From assembly GCA_052035735.1 (NCBI GenBank), contig JBPOHI010000100.1:23913-87912 (forward strand): a stretch of 64,000 bases of DNA, written 5' to 3'. The DNA is from JAGPDF01 sp052035735. Its GTDB lineage: Bacteria; Acidobacteriota; Thermoanaerobaculia; Multivoradales; JAGPDF01. A program made the translations under genes and the position numbers. Below, piece after piece: positions 34,347 to 42,665 of the stretch; within the stretch, counting starts at the first letter, position 1; the number at the start of each line of letters is the position of its first letter. Under the pieces are notes generated by a model. It ran no database searches. It saw only the letters and a list, made by a program, of their open reading frames with translations, and had not been told where the DNA came from.

Positions 34347-35270
34347 ATGGGCGAGCTGACGAGAGGCTCCGGCGAAGATCAGGCAGGACCGGAAGCGCGC
34401 GAGCGCTTCGCGCAGATCGCCGTGACGGAAGATCTCCGGCAGGGGGCCGGCGCGGCGAACCTCGCCTGGCGGCACTACAGCGAACGGCTGCGGCCGACGC
34501 TGCAGGCGTCGGGCTTCGCGAGCCTCGGTGTGCTGCTGTCGCAGAGCCTCGCCGAGCTCGAACGCCCGATCGAGGTGCTGAGTCTGGGCGGCGGATCCGG
34601 CAGCCGCGAGATCGCGCTGGCGAGGAGCTTCGGGCGCAACTACACCATTCGGCATCTGCACCCGGAGGGCGCCCGGTTCGACCGCGCGGTCGAGGTGGCG
34701 CGGACCGAGAATCTGCGACTCGAGTTTGAGCCCGCCGAGATCGGTGATCTGACGCTCGATCGCGGGCGCTACGACCTCGTGGTCGTGCGCGGTGTCTTCC
34801 ATCGTCTGCTCGATCCCGCGCGATGCTTCGACGAGATAGCCGCCGCGCTCGCGCCGGGCGGCCTGCTGCAGGTCGAAGACATGGTGGGAAAGAACGGCAA
34901 GCTCCTCTGGGACGAGAACGAGTGGCTCGCCAACGCCCTGCTCGCGCGCCTCCCCGAGAGCCTGACGAAGGGGGCGCGGCTCGCCGCTCCCGACGGCGAG
35001 GCCGGCCTCGGCGGACCGCGCCAGGAGGAGATTCTCGAGCCCTTGCGGCGGCGGTTCGCGCCGCTCTACGAGCACCGGCACGGCGCCTTCATGCGCTTCG
35101 TCTGCGCGCATCCGGTGCTCGGTGCGGCGCTCGGGGCGCCGGCCGCTGCGGCGCAGAACAGTCTCGACTTCCTGATCGACAGCGACGACAGCGCCGTGCG
35201 CCACGAGCTCATGCAGCCTCTGGAGCTCTGGGGCGTCTATCGTCCGGTCGCGACGGCCGGCGTCTCCTAG
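34347..35270 (+). CDS. Class I SAM-dependent methyltransferase-like protein
   Basis: 307 residues. A Rossmann-type SAM-binding motif is present (IEVLSLGGGSGSREIALA), followed by YDLVVVRGVFHRLLDPARCFDEIAAALAPGGLLQVEDMVG, which is the usual motif II/III region. The acceptor is unknown. The long C-terminal part (about 190-307) after the methyltransferase core is uncharacterised. GGAGGA lies about 16 bases before the ATG, further than normal. The gene is convergent with, and overlaps by four bases, the next gene on the minus strand. Confidence 0.75.
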   Translation: MGELTRGSGEDQAGPEARERFAQIAVTEDLRQGAGAANLAWRHYSERLRPTLQASGFASLGVLLSQSLAELERPIEVLSLGGGSGSREIALARSFGRNYTIRHLHPEGARFDRAVEVARTENLRLEFEPAEIGDLTLDRGRYDLVVVRGVFHRLLDPARCFDEIAAALAPGGLLQVEDMVGKNGKLLWDENEWLANALLARLPESLTKGARLAAPDGEAGLGGPRQEEILEPLRRRFAPLYEHRHGAFMRFVCAHPVLGAALGAPAAAAQNSLDFLIDSDDSAVRHELMQPLELWGVYRPVATAGVS

Positions 35271-36136
35271 CTGCGCCGCGCTTCGCCCTGGGGCGGCCCG
35301 GAGTCCTCGCCCGGCCAGATGTCCGGCGGCGGTCCGGTGAGCGGAGACTTCGGGCGAGCGGCCGTCGCCAGACGCGTCGAGTCGACCCAGATCGAGTGCA
35401 GGTAGAGGCCGCCGACGGCGATCAACAGCCAGAGCGCGGCGCGGAAGAGCCCGTACCAGAGGGGCGTTCCCGGCACGAGGACGTCGAGCTCTTCGAAGTA
35501 GAGAACCTCGCAGGCGCCGTTGCCGCCATCGGTGCGCACCCGGCTCGAGCGGCGCCAGAAGTCGCGCCAGTCTTCGAGCTGGTAGTCCACCAGCGCCCCC
35601 TTGACGTGGATCTGGTCGCCGACACGGACATCCTCGAGGGCGGCCCGCAGAGCTTCGCTGTCGGTGACCATGTGGTTGTTCGACGCCTCCGTGGCGACGA
35701 ACCGGACGCCCTGGGGATAGCGGAAGTAGCAGGTCCACGGACCGCTCTGGAACTCGACGCGTCCGAGCTCGCCGCGCTGCAGATTGCTGCCCCAGACGAC
35801 GCAGAGGTCCTTCGTGTCGACCGACGAGCTGTCGTGGTAAATGTCCGCGATACTCCGGATGTTGTTGTGGCTAACCACCAGACCCCAGAGCTCGTACTCG
35901 GCGACCGGGCGGACCTTGACAGCGTGGCCTTCGTGGGTGAACTCGAACGGCTCGCGATCTGTCGGCTCCTGCCGGGGCTCGGCGAGGAGTGCACGGTCGA
36001 TCTCGGCTGGAGCCGGTAACTGGCCCTTGTTCTTGAAGGCGAGGAGGCCCAGACCGGCGAGCGCGAGGGCGACGAATCCCAGGATCCGACGGCGGCCGTC
36101 CAGCGGGCTCGGGAGCGTCTGCCGGGGGGCGTGCAT
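35267..36136 (-). CDS. Uncharacterised membrane-anchored protein with two transmembrane helices
   Basis: 289 residues. One membrane helix lies near the N-terminus (ILGFVALALAGLGLLAF) and one near residues 225-245 (LFRAALWLLIAVGGLYLHSIW). The roughly 170 residues between them are predicted to face the periplasm and contain single cysteines in DLCVVWGSN, TCYFRYP and GACEVLYFEEL. I do not recognise a named domain; similar proteins of this layout are widespread as hypotheticals. It is the last gene of the minus-strand molybdenum hydroxylase run, 31 bases after the FAD subunit, so a link to that enzyme is possible but unproven. Confidence 0.65.
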   Translation of the reverse strand: MHAPRQTLPSPLDGRRRILGFVALALAGLGLLAFKNKGQLPAPAEIDRALLAEPRQEPTDREPFEFTHEGHAVKVRPVAEYELWGLVVSHNNIRSIADIYHDSSSVDTKDLCVVWGSNLQRGELGRVEFQSGPWTCYFRYPQGVRFVATEASNNHMVTDSEALRAALEDVRVGDQIHVKGALVDYQLEDWRDFWRRSSRVRTDGGNGACEVLYFEELDVLVPGTPLWYGLFRAALWLLIAVGGLYLHSIWVDSTRLATAARPKSPLTGPPPDIWPGEDSGPPQGEARRS

Positions 36137-36166
36137 CGCAGCTCTAGGTCCGCCGTCTCGCCGAGG

Positions 36167-37162
36167 CTACGATCCCGCCGCCTGGCGCAGCGTGCGCTCG
36201 ACGTAGACCGGCGTCACCTGGCCGCGCCAACGCGGGTCGAGGTCAGTGTTGTCCATCGGCGTCGCGGCACTGCGCGCCTTCGCTGCCGCGGCCCGGATCG
36301 TCTCGGGGGTGAGGCGCTCGCCGACGAGCGCCTGCGCGACCTCCTCGGCCGGGGAGGGGAGCGAGGCGATCGAGCCGAGCACGACGCGCGCGTCGCGCAC
36401 GACCTCTCCGTCCATCCAGAGAGCCACCGCGACCGACAGCACGCCGAAGTCGATCGAGCCGCGCCGCCGCAGCTTGAAGAAAGCCGTGCGGCAGGTCCTC
36501 GCGTCGGCGTCGCCGGGGACGACGATGGCGGTGACGATCTCGTCGCGCTGCTTGGTCAGATAGGCCATCCCGTCGTCGTGGTAAAGGGCGGCGATGGGAA
36601 TCTCGCGCCGGCCGGCCGCCGAGAGCAGCTCGACACGCGCTCCCAACGCCACCAGCATCGGCGCCGAATCGGCGGAATTGACCGCCCAGCAGCGCGGCGA
36701 CGAGGGCGCCACCCAGCAGATCTTCCCTGCGGCCTTCATGCAGTAGGAGATCGACTGCCGCCACTCTTCGTTCTGGTTGTAGTAGGTGCAGCGGGTGTCG
36801 AGACAGACGTTGCCGCCGATCGTCCCCATGTTGCGCAGCACCGGCGAGGAGATCCAGGCAACCGCCGCCGCCAGCGCGGGATAGCGCTCGCGCACCGCGG
36901 CGTGACGTTCGATCGCCGAAAGCGTCGCCATGGCGCCGAGGTGCAGGTCGCCGTTGGCGCGGATCTGGCGGAGCTCCGGCAGGCGGGCGAGCGAGACGAC
37001 GTGGGCGGCCTGCTGGTGCCGGCGCTTGAGATTCGGCCAGAGGTCGGTCCCGCCGGCGACGACCCGGGCCCCTTCTCCGATGCCGCCTTCGGCGGCGAGA
37101 ATCTCCGCGGCCTCGGCGAGGGTCGCCGGCTGATGCAGTCGGAACTTCGGCAATCTCAACAT
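36167..37162 (-). CDS. FAD subunit of a xanthine dehydrogenase-family enzyme with a [4Fe-4S] insert
   Basis: 331 residues, the medium (FAD-binding) subunit. FAD-domain motifs are visible: RVVAGGTDLWPNL and MGTIGGNVCLDTR. Between residues 120 and 158 lies an insert containing Cys125, Cys141, Cys149 and Cys158, spaced 16, 8 and 9 residues. These spacings are the same as the cysteines (122, 138, 146, 155) that hold the extra [4Fe-4S] cluster in the beta subunit of 4-hydroxybenzoyl-CoA reductase (HcrB). That cluster serves low-potential electron flow in a reductive dearomatising route. Whether this enzyme reduces or oxidises its substrate is not known. It is encoded two bases after the large subunit. 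Confidence 0.85.
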   Translation of the reverse strand: MLRLPKFRLHQPATLAEAAEILAAEGGIGEGARVVAGGTDLWPNLKRRHQQAAHVVSLARLPELRQIRANGDLHLGAMATLSAIERHAAVRERYPALAAAVAWISSPVLRNMGTIGGNVCLDTRCTYYNQNEEWRQSISYCMKAAGKICWVAPSSPRCWAVNSADSAPMLVALGARVELLSAAGRREIPIAALYHDDGMAYLTKQRDEIVTAIVVPGDADARTCRTAFFKLRRRGSIDFGVLSVAVALWMDGEVVRDARVVLGSIASLPSPAEEVAQALVGERLTPETIRAAAAKARSAATPMDNTDLDPRWRGQVTPVYVERTLRQAAGS

Positions 37163-37163
37163 G

Positions 37164-39782
37164 TCATTCGCCCTTCTTGCCGGCGAGCTTCGTCGTCAGG
37201 GCTTCGACGCTGCCCGCCTTGAGTGCCTCTTCGCGCTCGGCCATCGTCCCGTCCTTCGACTTGCGGCCGGTGGCGGTCTTGAACTCGGCCTCGTTGGTCG
37301 CCTTGCCGTCTCCCCCCTCCCAGGGGGTCGGCACTTTCAGGGTGATGCCGAAGTCGATCTCCGGGAAGCTGTCGGGGCCGAAGCGCGCGGGCTTCCCCTT
37401 GCGCTTCGCCTCGAGGGCCTTCAGCACCATGTGCGGATGGATCGGCACCTGGTCGACGCGCACGCCGACGGCGTCGTAGATGGCGTTGGCGCAGGCCGGC
37501 GGCATCGGCAGGAGCGGCCCCTGGCCGACCTCCTTGGCGCCGAAAGGGCCCGCCGGATCGGGCTCCTCGATCAGGTAGGTGGTGACCACCGGCATCTCCT
37601 CGAAGGTCAGGCTCTTGTACTCGAGGAGGCTGGGGAACTTGTGCACCAGCGCCCCGGAGCGCGCCTTCGGCAGTCGCCTGAAGGCGCTCTCTTCCATCAT
37701 CGCCTCGCCGAGCCCCATGTAGACCGAGCCCTCGACCTGTCCCATCACCAGCGCCGGGTTGATCGAGCGTCCGATGTCGTGCGCCATCCAGACATGCAGC
37801 GGCTTCCAGATTCCGGTGGCCTCGTCGACCTCGACCTCGACCACCGCCGCCGAGTACGAGTAGGTGGGGGAGGGGCCGACACCGGCGCCGCGGTACTTGC
37901 CCGGCGAGCGCGGCGGAGTGTAGGAGCCGGCGGCCGCGAGCGTCCCGGCGCGCGCCTCGGTGACGATGACCGCCTCCTCCCAGGAAAGGCCTTTGGCGGG
38001 ATCGGCGCTGTCGAAGACGCGGCGCCCGGAGAAGACCAGCTGCGATGGGGCGATGCCGAGCTGCCGTGCCACCGCCTGGGCGACGACGGCGCGGACCTTC
38101 TCCGCGGCATCGCGTGCCGCGTGCCCCATCATCAAGGTGACGCGCGACGAGTAGCTGCCGAGGTCGACCGGAGTGAACGCCGTGTCGGCGACCTGGAGAC
38201 GAAGATCGGCGAGCTCGAGGCCGAGAACCTCGGCCACGACGGCTGCGAGCACCGAGTCGGAGCCCTGCCCGATCTCGGTCTCGCCGCAGAACACCGCGAC
38301 GCCGCCGCCGCGATCGACGTGCAGCGTCACGCCCGACTGCGGCATGTGATTCCAGTAGATCGGCAGTCCTGCGCCGCACAGATAGCTGCCGCAGGCGAGG
38401 CCGAGGCCGCGCCCCGGTGGGAGCTTTCCCCAGCGTTCGCGATAGCCGGAGCCGGCCACCACCGCTTCGATGCAGCGCCCGAGCGCGATCGTGCCGAGGC
38501 GCAGCCAGTTGGCAGTGACGGTGTTCGGCTCCTCGACCATCCGCAGCCGGAGATCGGCCGGGTTCTGCCCGAGCTCGACGGCGATCCGGTCGAGCTGGAC
38601 CTCGAAGCCGAAGCGCGGCTGCGGCGTGCCGTGTCCGCGCTTCGGGCCGCAGGCCGGCTTGTTGGTGAAGGCGCGGATCGACTCGAACTTGTAGCGTGGC
38701 AGGCGGTAGGTCACCGTCTGCAGCGCGCCGGTGTAGTAGGTCGAGGCGACGCCGTAGCTGCCGTAAGCGCCGCCGTCGAGCGTCGTCTGCAGAGTCTGGG
38801 CGGTGAGCGTGCCGTCGCGACGCACGCCGGTCTTCAGCTTCATCAGCACCGGGTGGCGGCCGCGGTGGCAGTAGAAGACCTCTTCACGGGTGAGCGAGAT
38901 CTTGGCCGGGCGCCCGAGCCGGAGCGCCATCGCCGCGCAGACGATCTCGTGCCCGAACGGGTCGCTCTTGCCGCCGAAACCGCCGCCGTTCGGCGTCGCG
39001 ACGACGCGGATGCGCGACGCGGGGAGGCCCAGCACCTTGGTCAACGCCCGGTGCAGATAGTGCGGCGTCTGCGTGGACGACCAGACGGTCACCCGGCCGT
39101 CGTCCTCGGGAACGGCCACGGTCGCGTGCTGCTCCATCGGCAAGTGGGTGTTGCCTTCGTAGAAGAAGGTGTCCTCGAAGACCCGGTCGGCCTCGGCGAA
39201 GCCGGCCTCGACGTCGCCGAACTCCATCGACAGGAGCTTGTGGAGGTTCCCGTCGTCGGCGTAGGTGTGGATCTGCGGCTCCGGGGTGGCGATCGCCTCT
39301 TCGACCGTGGCGATCGTCGGCAGAGGGTCGTACTCGATCCGCACGGCGAGCGCCGCCTCGTGCGCCAGATCCTCCGAGGTCGCCGCCACGGCGGCGATCG
39401 GATCGCCGACATGCCGCACGATGTCGAGTGCCAGCGGATGCTCGTCCTGCGACACCGGCAGAATGCCGAAGGTGACCGGCAGGTCCTTGCCGGTGAGCAC
39501 CGCGAGCACGCCGGGCATCGCCAACGCGGCAGAGGCGTCGACCGAGAGCAGGCGCGCATGCGGCACCGTCGAGCGCACCAGCTTGATGGAGCACTGGCGC
39601 GGAAAGGAGAGGTCGTCCGCGAAGCGCGTGGCACCGGTGACCTTGGCCCAGCCGTCGACGCGGCGAAACGGCGTGCCGATGAGCGTGAGGTCGCGCTCCG
39701 GCAGCGCCTGCGGCGCCGCCGGACTGCGAGCCGGCGGGGCGGACGAAGCACCCGTGGACTTGCCGCGCGGTTCCGTCATCAC
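37164..39782 (-). CDS. Molybdopterin-binding large subunit, xanthine dehydrogenase / HcrA family
   Basis: 872 residues. N-terminal hammerhead domain features are clear (RRVDGWAKVTGATRFADDL). Molybdopterin-binding segments include PNGGGFGGKSDPFGHE, RGHGTPQPRFGFE and GETEIGQGSDS. The likely catalytic glutamate lies in GPFGAKEVGQGPLLP near the C-terminus. The N-terminal 30 residues are low-complexity and have no Tat motif, so the enzyme is probably cytoplasmic. It shares a four-base overlap with the amidohydrolase upstream, and lies two bases from the FAD subunit. With that subunit's four-cysteine insert, 4-hydroxybenzoyl-CoA reductase-like activity is one hypothesis; other aromatic or heterocyclic substrates are equally open. 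Confidence 0.87.
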   Translation of the reverse strand: MMTEPRGKSTGASSAPPARSPAAPQALPERDLTLIGTPFRRVDGWAKVTGATRFADDLSFPRQCSIKLVRSTVPHARLLSVDASAALAMPGVLAVLTGKDLPVTFGILPVSQDEHPLALDIVRHVGDPIAAVAATSEDLAHEAALAVRIEYDPLPTIATVEEAIATPEPQIHTYADDGNLHKLLSMEFGDVEAGFAEADRVFEDTFFYEGNTHLPMEQHATVAVPEDDGRVTVWSSTQTPHYLHRALTKVLGLPASRIRVVATPNGGGFGGKSDPFGHEIVCAAMALRLGRPAKISLTREEVFYCHRGRHPVLMKLKTGVRRDGTLTAQTLQTTLDGGAYGSYGVASTYYTGALQTVTYRLPRYKFESIRAFTNKPACGPKRGHGTPQPRFGFEVQLDRIAVELGQNPADLRLRMVEEPNTVTANWLRLGTIALGRCIEAVVAGSGYRERWGKLPPGRGLGLACGSYLCGAGLPIYWNHMPQSGVTLHVDRGGGVAVFCGETEIGQGSDSVLAAVVAEVLGLELADLRLQVADTAFTPVDLGSYSSRVTLMMGHAARDAAEKVRAVVAQAVARQLGIAPSQLVFSGRRVFDSADPAKGLSWEEAVIVTEARAGTLAAAGSYTPPRSPGKYRGAGVGPSPTYSYSAAVVEVEVDEATGIWKPLHVWMAHDIGRSINPALVMGQVEGSVYMGLGEAMMEESAFRRLPKARSGALVHKFPSLLEYKSLTFEEMPVVTTYLIEEPDPAGPFGAKEVGQGPLLPMPPACANAIYDAVGVRVDQVPIHPHMVLKALEAKRKGKPARFGPDSFPEIDFGITLKVPTPWEGGDGKATNEAEFKTATGRKSKDGTMAEREEALKAGSVEALTTKLAGKKGE

Positions 39783-41632
39783 AACCCCCCTTTACCGGAA
39801 GCCCTTGCTTGAAGGTCGTCGAAGGCACCAAAAACCGTCCGACCCTCGAAAAGGGTCAGCAGCACCTTCGCCTCCGAGATCTCACCGGAGGGAATCGCGA
39901 AGAGGTTCCGGTCGAGCACGACGAGATCGGCGAGCTTCCCGGTCTCGAGGGAACCGCTGTCGTGCTCCTCGAAGCCCGCGTAGGCCCCGCCGATGGTGTA
40001 GGCGGCGAGCATCGTCGCGAGATCGACGCGCTCCTCCGGAATCCACGGCTGGTCGCAGGTCGAAAGCTCCGGATCGCAGCGGGTGACCGCCACCTCGATC
40101 GCCTCGAGTGGGTTCATCGACGAGACCGACCAGTCGCTGCCGGCGGCGAGTGCCGCGCCGGTGCGTGCGACGGAGGCGATGGGGTAGTTCCACCGCATGC
40201 GCTCGGGCCCGAGGAACGGCGCCGTGAGATCGGTGATGTAGCTGTCGGCGTAGGCCCAGAGAGGTTGGAAGTCGGCGACGACGCCGAGCTCGCGGAAGCG
40301 CGGGATGTCTTCGGGCGCGAAGAGCTGGATGTGGGCGAGCAGCGGCCGCGCATCGCGTACGCCGTTCGCGGCGCGCGCCGCGGCGAGGCCGTCGAGGGTG
40401 TCGCGGATCGCCCGGTCGCCGATGGCGTGGACGTGGATCTGGAAGCGCTCGCGATCGAGGGCGACGATCACCTCGCGCAGCGCAGCTGCGCTCCAGTTCG
40501 GAATGCCCGAACCGGTCCGGCCGCCGATGTAGGGCTCGAGCAGGGAAGCCGTGCCCCCTTCGAGGACGCCGTCGGCAAACAGCTTGACCGCCGTGGCGCG
40601 TACGTGCGGGGAGTGCGGAGCGGCGCGCTCGCGCGCGAGGTCTGGAATGCTGCCGACACCGTCCTCTGGGCCGAGGTGTTGCGAAACGACGACGCGCAGG
40701 CCGAGCTCGCCGGAACGGTCGAGAGCGTCGTAGGTGGCGGTCGTCTCCGGTCCGGCGCTCGCCTCGGTCAGCGCGACGATGCCGAAGCCGTGCGCTTTGG
40801 CGACGGCGAGGCGGAGGCCGGCGAGGCGTTCTGTGGACGTCGTCTCCGGCAGCAATCCGGCGACCAGGTCGGCGGCGCTCTCGCGCAGGGTGCCGATCGG
40901 CGCGCCGGAGGCATCCCGTTCGATCCGCCCACCTTCAGGATCGGAGGTCGCTGCGGTGACGCCGGCAAGCTCGAGGGCCTTCGAGTTGGCCCAACTCGAG
41001 TGGCCGTCCGCCGAGGCGAGGAGGGCCGGGCGATCCGCCAGGATCGCGTCGAGGTCGCGGCGATCGGCGATGCCGCCCGGGAAGAGGGTGAGGTCCCAGC
41101 CGCCGCCGACCAGCCAGGGCCGGTCGCCCAGTCGGGCGACGCAGGCGCGCAGGCGGTCGAGGACCTCGGCCCGGTCGGCGCTCGAATTGAGGTCGCACTG
41201 CGTGAGCTCGACGCCCCCCGACACCGGATGGACGTGCCGGTCGTGGAAACCGGGCAGGACGAAGCGCCCGCCGAGGTCCACTACGCGGGTCTTCGGGCCG
41301 ATGAAGCCGCTGACATCCCGGTCAGCGCCGACGAAGAGGATCCGGTCGCCAGCCACGGCGATCGACTCTGCCCACGAACGCGCGGCATCCACGGTGTAGA
41401 TCTGGCCGCGCCGCAGGACGAGGTCGGCTTGCGCGCCGCCCCCCGACGCTGCGCGAGCGGCGGCCGACGCCGGAACCGGGGCTTTCGCGCCAGACGAGGC
41501 GAAAAGAACACCGGTCCAGGGGGTTGTGGCCACCACGACGGTGGCGAGCAGTCGCACCAGCCGCTGTCTTCGCCGCGCACTCGCGCTTCCGGAAGCGGGA
41601 GCCTCGGCAGACGATGGCGCAACGCGAAACAC
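39779..41632 (-). CDS. Exported YtcJ/AepA-type amidohydrolase
   Basis: A metal-dependent hydrolase of the amidohydrolase superfamily, about 617 residues from the GTG at 41632. Motifs: GFHDRHVHP (HxH), ADGHSSWANSKALELAGV, HAIGDRAI and AAGSDWSVSSMNP. An N-terminal hydrophobic stretch (RLVRLLATVVVATTPWTGVLFASS) suggests export. The frame extends to an ATG at 41743, but that longer form would overlap the 5' end of the divergent small membrane gene, so the GTG start is preferred with modest certainty. It lies in the molybdenum hydroxylase run, overlapping the large-subunit gene, which suggests its product or substrate links to that enzyme. Confidence 0.82.
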   Translation of the reverse strand: MFRVAPSSAEAPASGSASARRRQRLVRLLATVVVATTPWTGVLFASSGAKAPVPASAAARAASGGGAQADLVLRRGQIYTVDAARSWAESIAVAGDRILFVGADRDVSGFIGPKTRVVDLGGRFVLPGFHDRHVHPVSGGVELTQCDLNSSADRAEVLDRLRACVARLGDRPWLVGGGWDLTLFPGGIADRRDLDAILADRPALLASADGHSSWANSKALELAGVTAATSDPEGGRIERDASGAPIGTLRESAADLVAGLLPETTSTERLAGLRLAVAKAHGFGIVALTEASAGPETTATYDALDRSGELGLRVVVSQHLGPEDGVGSIPDLARERAAPHSPHVRATAVKLFADGVLEGGTASLLEPYIGGRTGSGIPNWSAAALREVIVALDRERFQIHVHAIGDRAIRDTLDGLAAARAANGVRDARPLLAHIQLFAPEDIPRFRELGVVADFQPLWAYADSYITDLTAPFLGPERMRWNYPIASVARTGAALAAGSDWSVSSMNPLEAIEVAVTRCDPELSTCDQPWIPEERVDLATMLAAYTIGGAYAGFEEHDSGSLETGKLADLVVLDRNLFAIPSGEISEAKVLLTLFEGRTVFGAFDDLQARASGKGGL

Positions 41633-41675
41633 GCCGCCGCTCCGTCCGTATCCATTTACTGGAAGCTCTTCTGCC

Positions 41676-41903
41676 GTGGGCTTCCTGGATGCTTGGGAGA
41701 TCATCAAAGTGTTGACCTTTCTCGTCTGGGTGCTGCTGTTCATCGTCTGCTGGCCGATCGCCCTCTTGGCGCTCGTGCTCTATCCGCTCGTGTGGCTGGT
41801 GCTGCTGCCGTTCCGCATCGTCGGCTTCGCCGTCGGCGGCGTGCTGGCGTTTCTGAAAGGCCTCTTCTTTCTGCCGGCGCGTCTGCTCGGAGTCAGGGCC
41901 TGA
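41676..41903 (+). CDS. Small membrane protein of 75 residues
   Basis: A small hydrophobic protein starting at GTG: about LTFLVWVLLFIVCWPIALLA, then LVLYPLVWLVLLPFRIVGFA, then LKGLFFLPARLLGVRA. Two membrane helices are likely. I recall similar small hypotheticals ending in FLPARLLG in other bacteria, but I know no function. It lies on the plus strand inside the minus-strand molybdenum hydroxylase run; its 3' end overlaps the [2Fe-2S] subunit gene by 11 bases tail to tail. A GGAAG stretch about 11 bases upstream could bind ribosomes. Confidence 0.6.
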   Translation: MGFLDAWEIIKVLTFLVWVLLFIVCWPIALLALVLYPLVWLVLLPFRIVGFAVGGVLAFLKGLFFLPARLLGVRA

Positions 41904-42441
41904 CCGACGGGGCGCCGGGCTCGAGCGCCCCATGGAGGGATTCGCGCTCCGCAGCCCAGCTCTCACCGCGCAGGATCGCCGCTGCCCCTTCGACCGCCTC
42001 GAGAATCTTGACGTAGCCGGTGCAGCGGCAGAGGTTGCCGGCGAGCGCAGCGCGGATCTCCTGCCGGTTCGGTCGCGGATTCTCCGCCAGCAGCGCCTTG
42101 GCGGTGAGCAGGATCCCCGGCGTGCAGTAGCCGCACTGGGCGGCTCCGAGATCGGCGAAGGCGGCCTGCAGGGGATGCAGCTCGTTGCCCTGCTGCAGCC
42201 CCTCGACGGTCGTGATCGCCTTGTCTTCCATCTCGGCGGCGAGCGCCAGACAGGAGAGTACCGGCTGATCGTCGACGAGCACCGTGCAGGTACCGCATTC
42301 GCCGAGCTCGCAGCCGTGCTTGGTTCCGGTCAGGCCGAGCTCCTCGCGCAGCACCTCGAGCAGGGTGTGGTGCACCGCGAAGGCGACCGTTCGGCTTTCA
42401 CCGTTGACGGTCAGGGTCTGGGTGACGATCTCGTCGCTCAT
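41893..42441 (-). CDS. [2Fe-2S] small subunit of the molybdenum hydroxylase
   Basis: 182 residues from the ATG at 42441, which follows an AAGGA site; an upstream in-frame extension of eight residues is less likely. It carries the plant-type cluster (CELGECGTC, then C after eleven residues) and the second cluster of the family (CGYC, then CRC after 31 residues). It passes electrons between the molybdenum site and FAD. The three subunit genes are not contiguous: this gene is separated from the large and FAD subunits by the amidohydrolase and by an opposite-strand small gene. The C-terminal 25 residues after CTGYVKI are longer than usual. Confidence 0.9.
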   Translation of the reverse strand: MSDEIVTQTLTVNGESRTVAFAVHHTLLEVLREELGLTGTKHGCELGECGTCTVLVDDQPVLSCLALAAEMEDKAITTVEGLQQGNELHPLQAAFADLGAAQCGYCTPGILLTAKALLAENPRPNRQEIRAALAGNLCRCTGYVKILEAVEGAAAILRGESWAAERESLHGALEPGAPSVRP

Positions 42442-42580
42442 GCGGTCCTTCACTCCTCGTCCCAAGGGTCAGACTTCAGTTCGCGGGCCACCGGCCGCCC
42501 CGTCGGGCCTCCGGCGATCCCCGTCTGGCGCGTGCCTGCGGCAGTCTCTCCGGCGGGGAAACTCCCGTCAAGCGGTCGGC

Positions 42581-42608
42581 GGCAGGCGCCGGCGGGGCAG
42601 GCGCCGGC
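42581..42608. repeat. Two copies of a 13-base repeat upstream of the phosphatase gene
   Basis: GGCAGGCGCCGGC occurs at 42581-42593 and 42596-42608, a 15-base period. It lies in the 224-base gap between the divergent [2Fe-2S] and SpoIIE phosphatase genes. Both copies contain the palindrome GGCGCC. It could be a regulator site or simple GC-rich sequence. Confidence 0.3.
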
Positions 42609-42665
42609 AACTCGCCAGATCCCGGGGGCCCAGTCTACGTATAGTAGTCCTGAGGGCCTGTGACG

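Noticed and set aside
42640..42645. TATAGT as a -10 element for the SpoIIE phosphatase gene
   Set aside because: No -35 element at a suitable distance, and the site is only 20 bases before the start codon.
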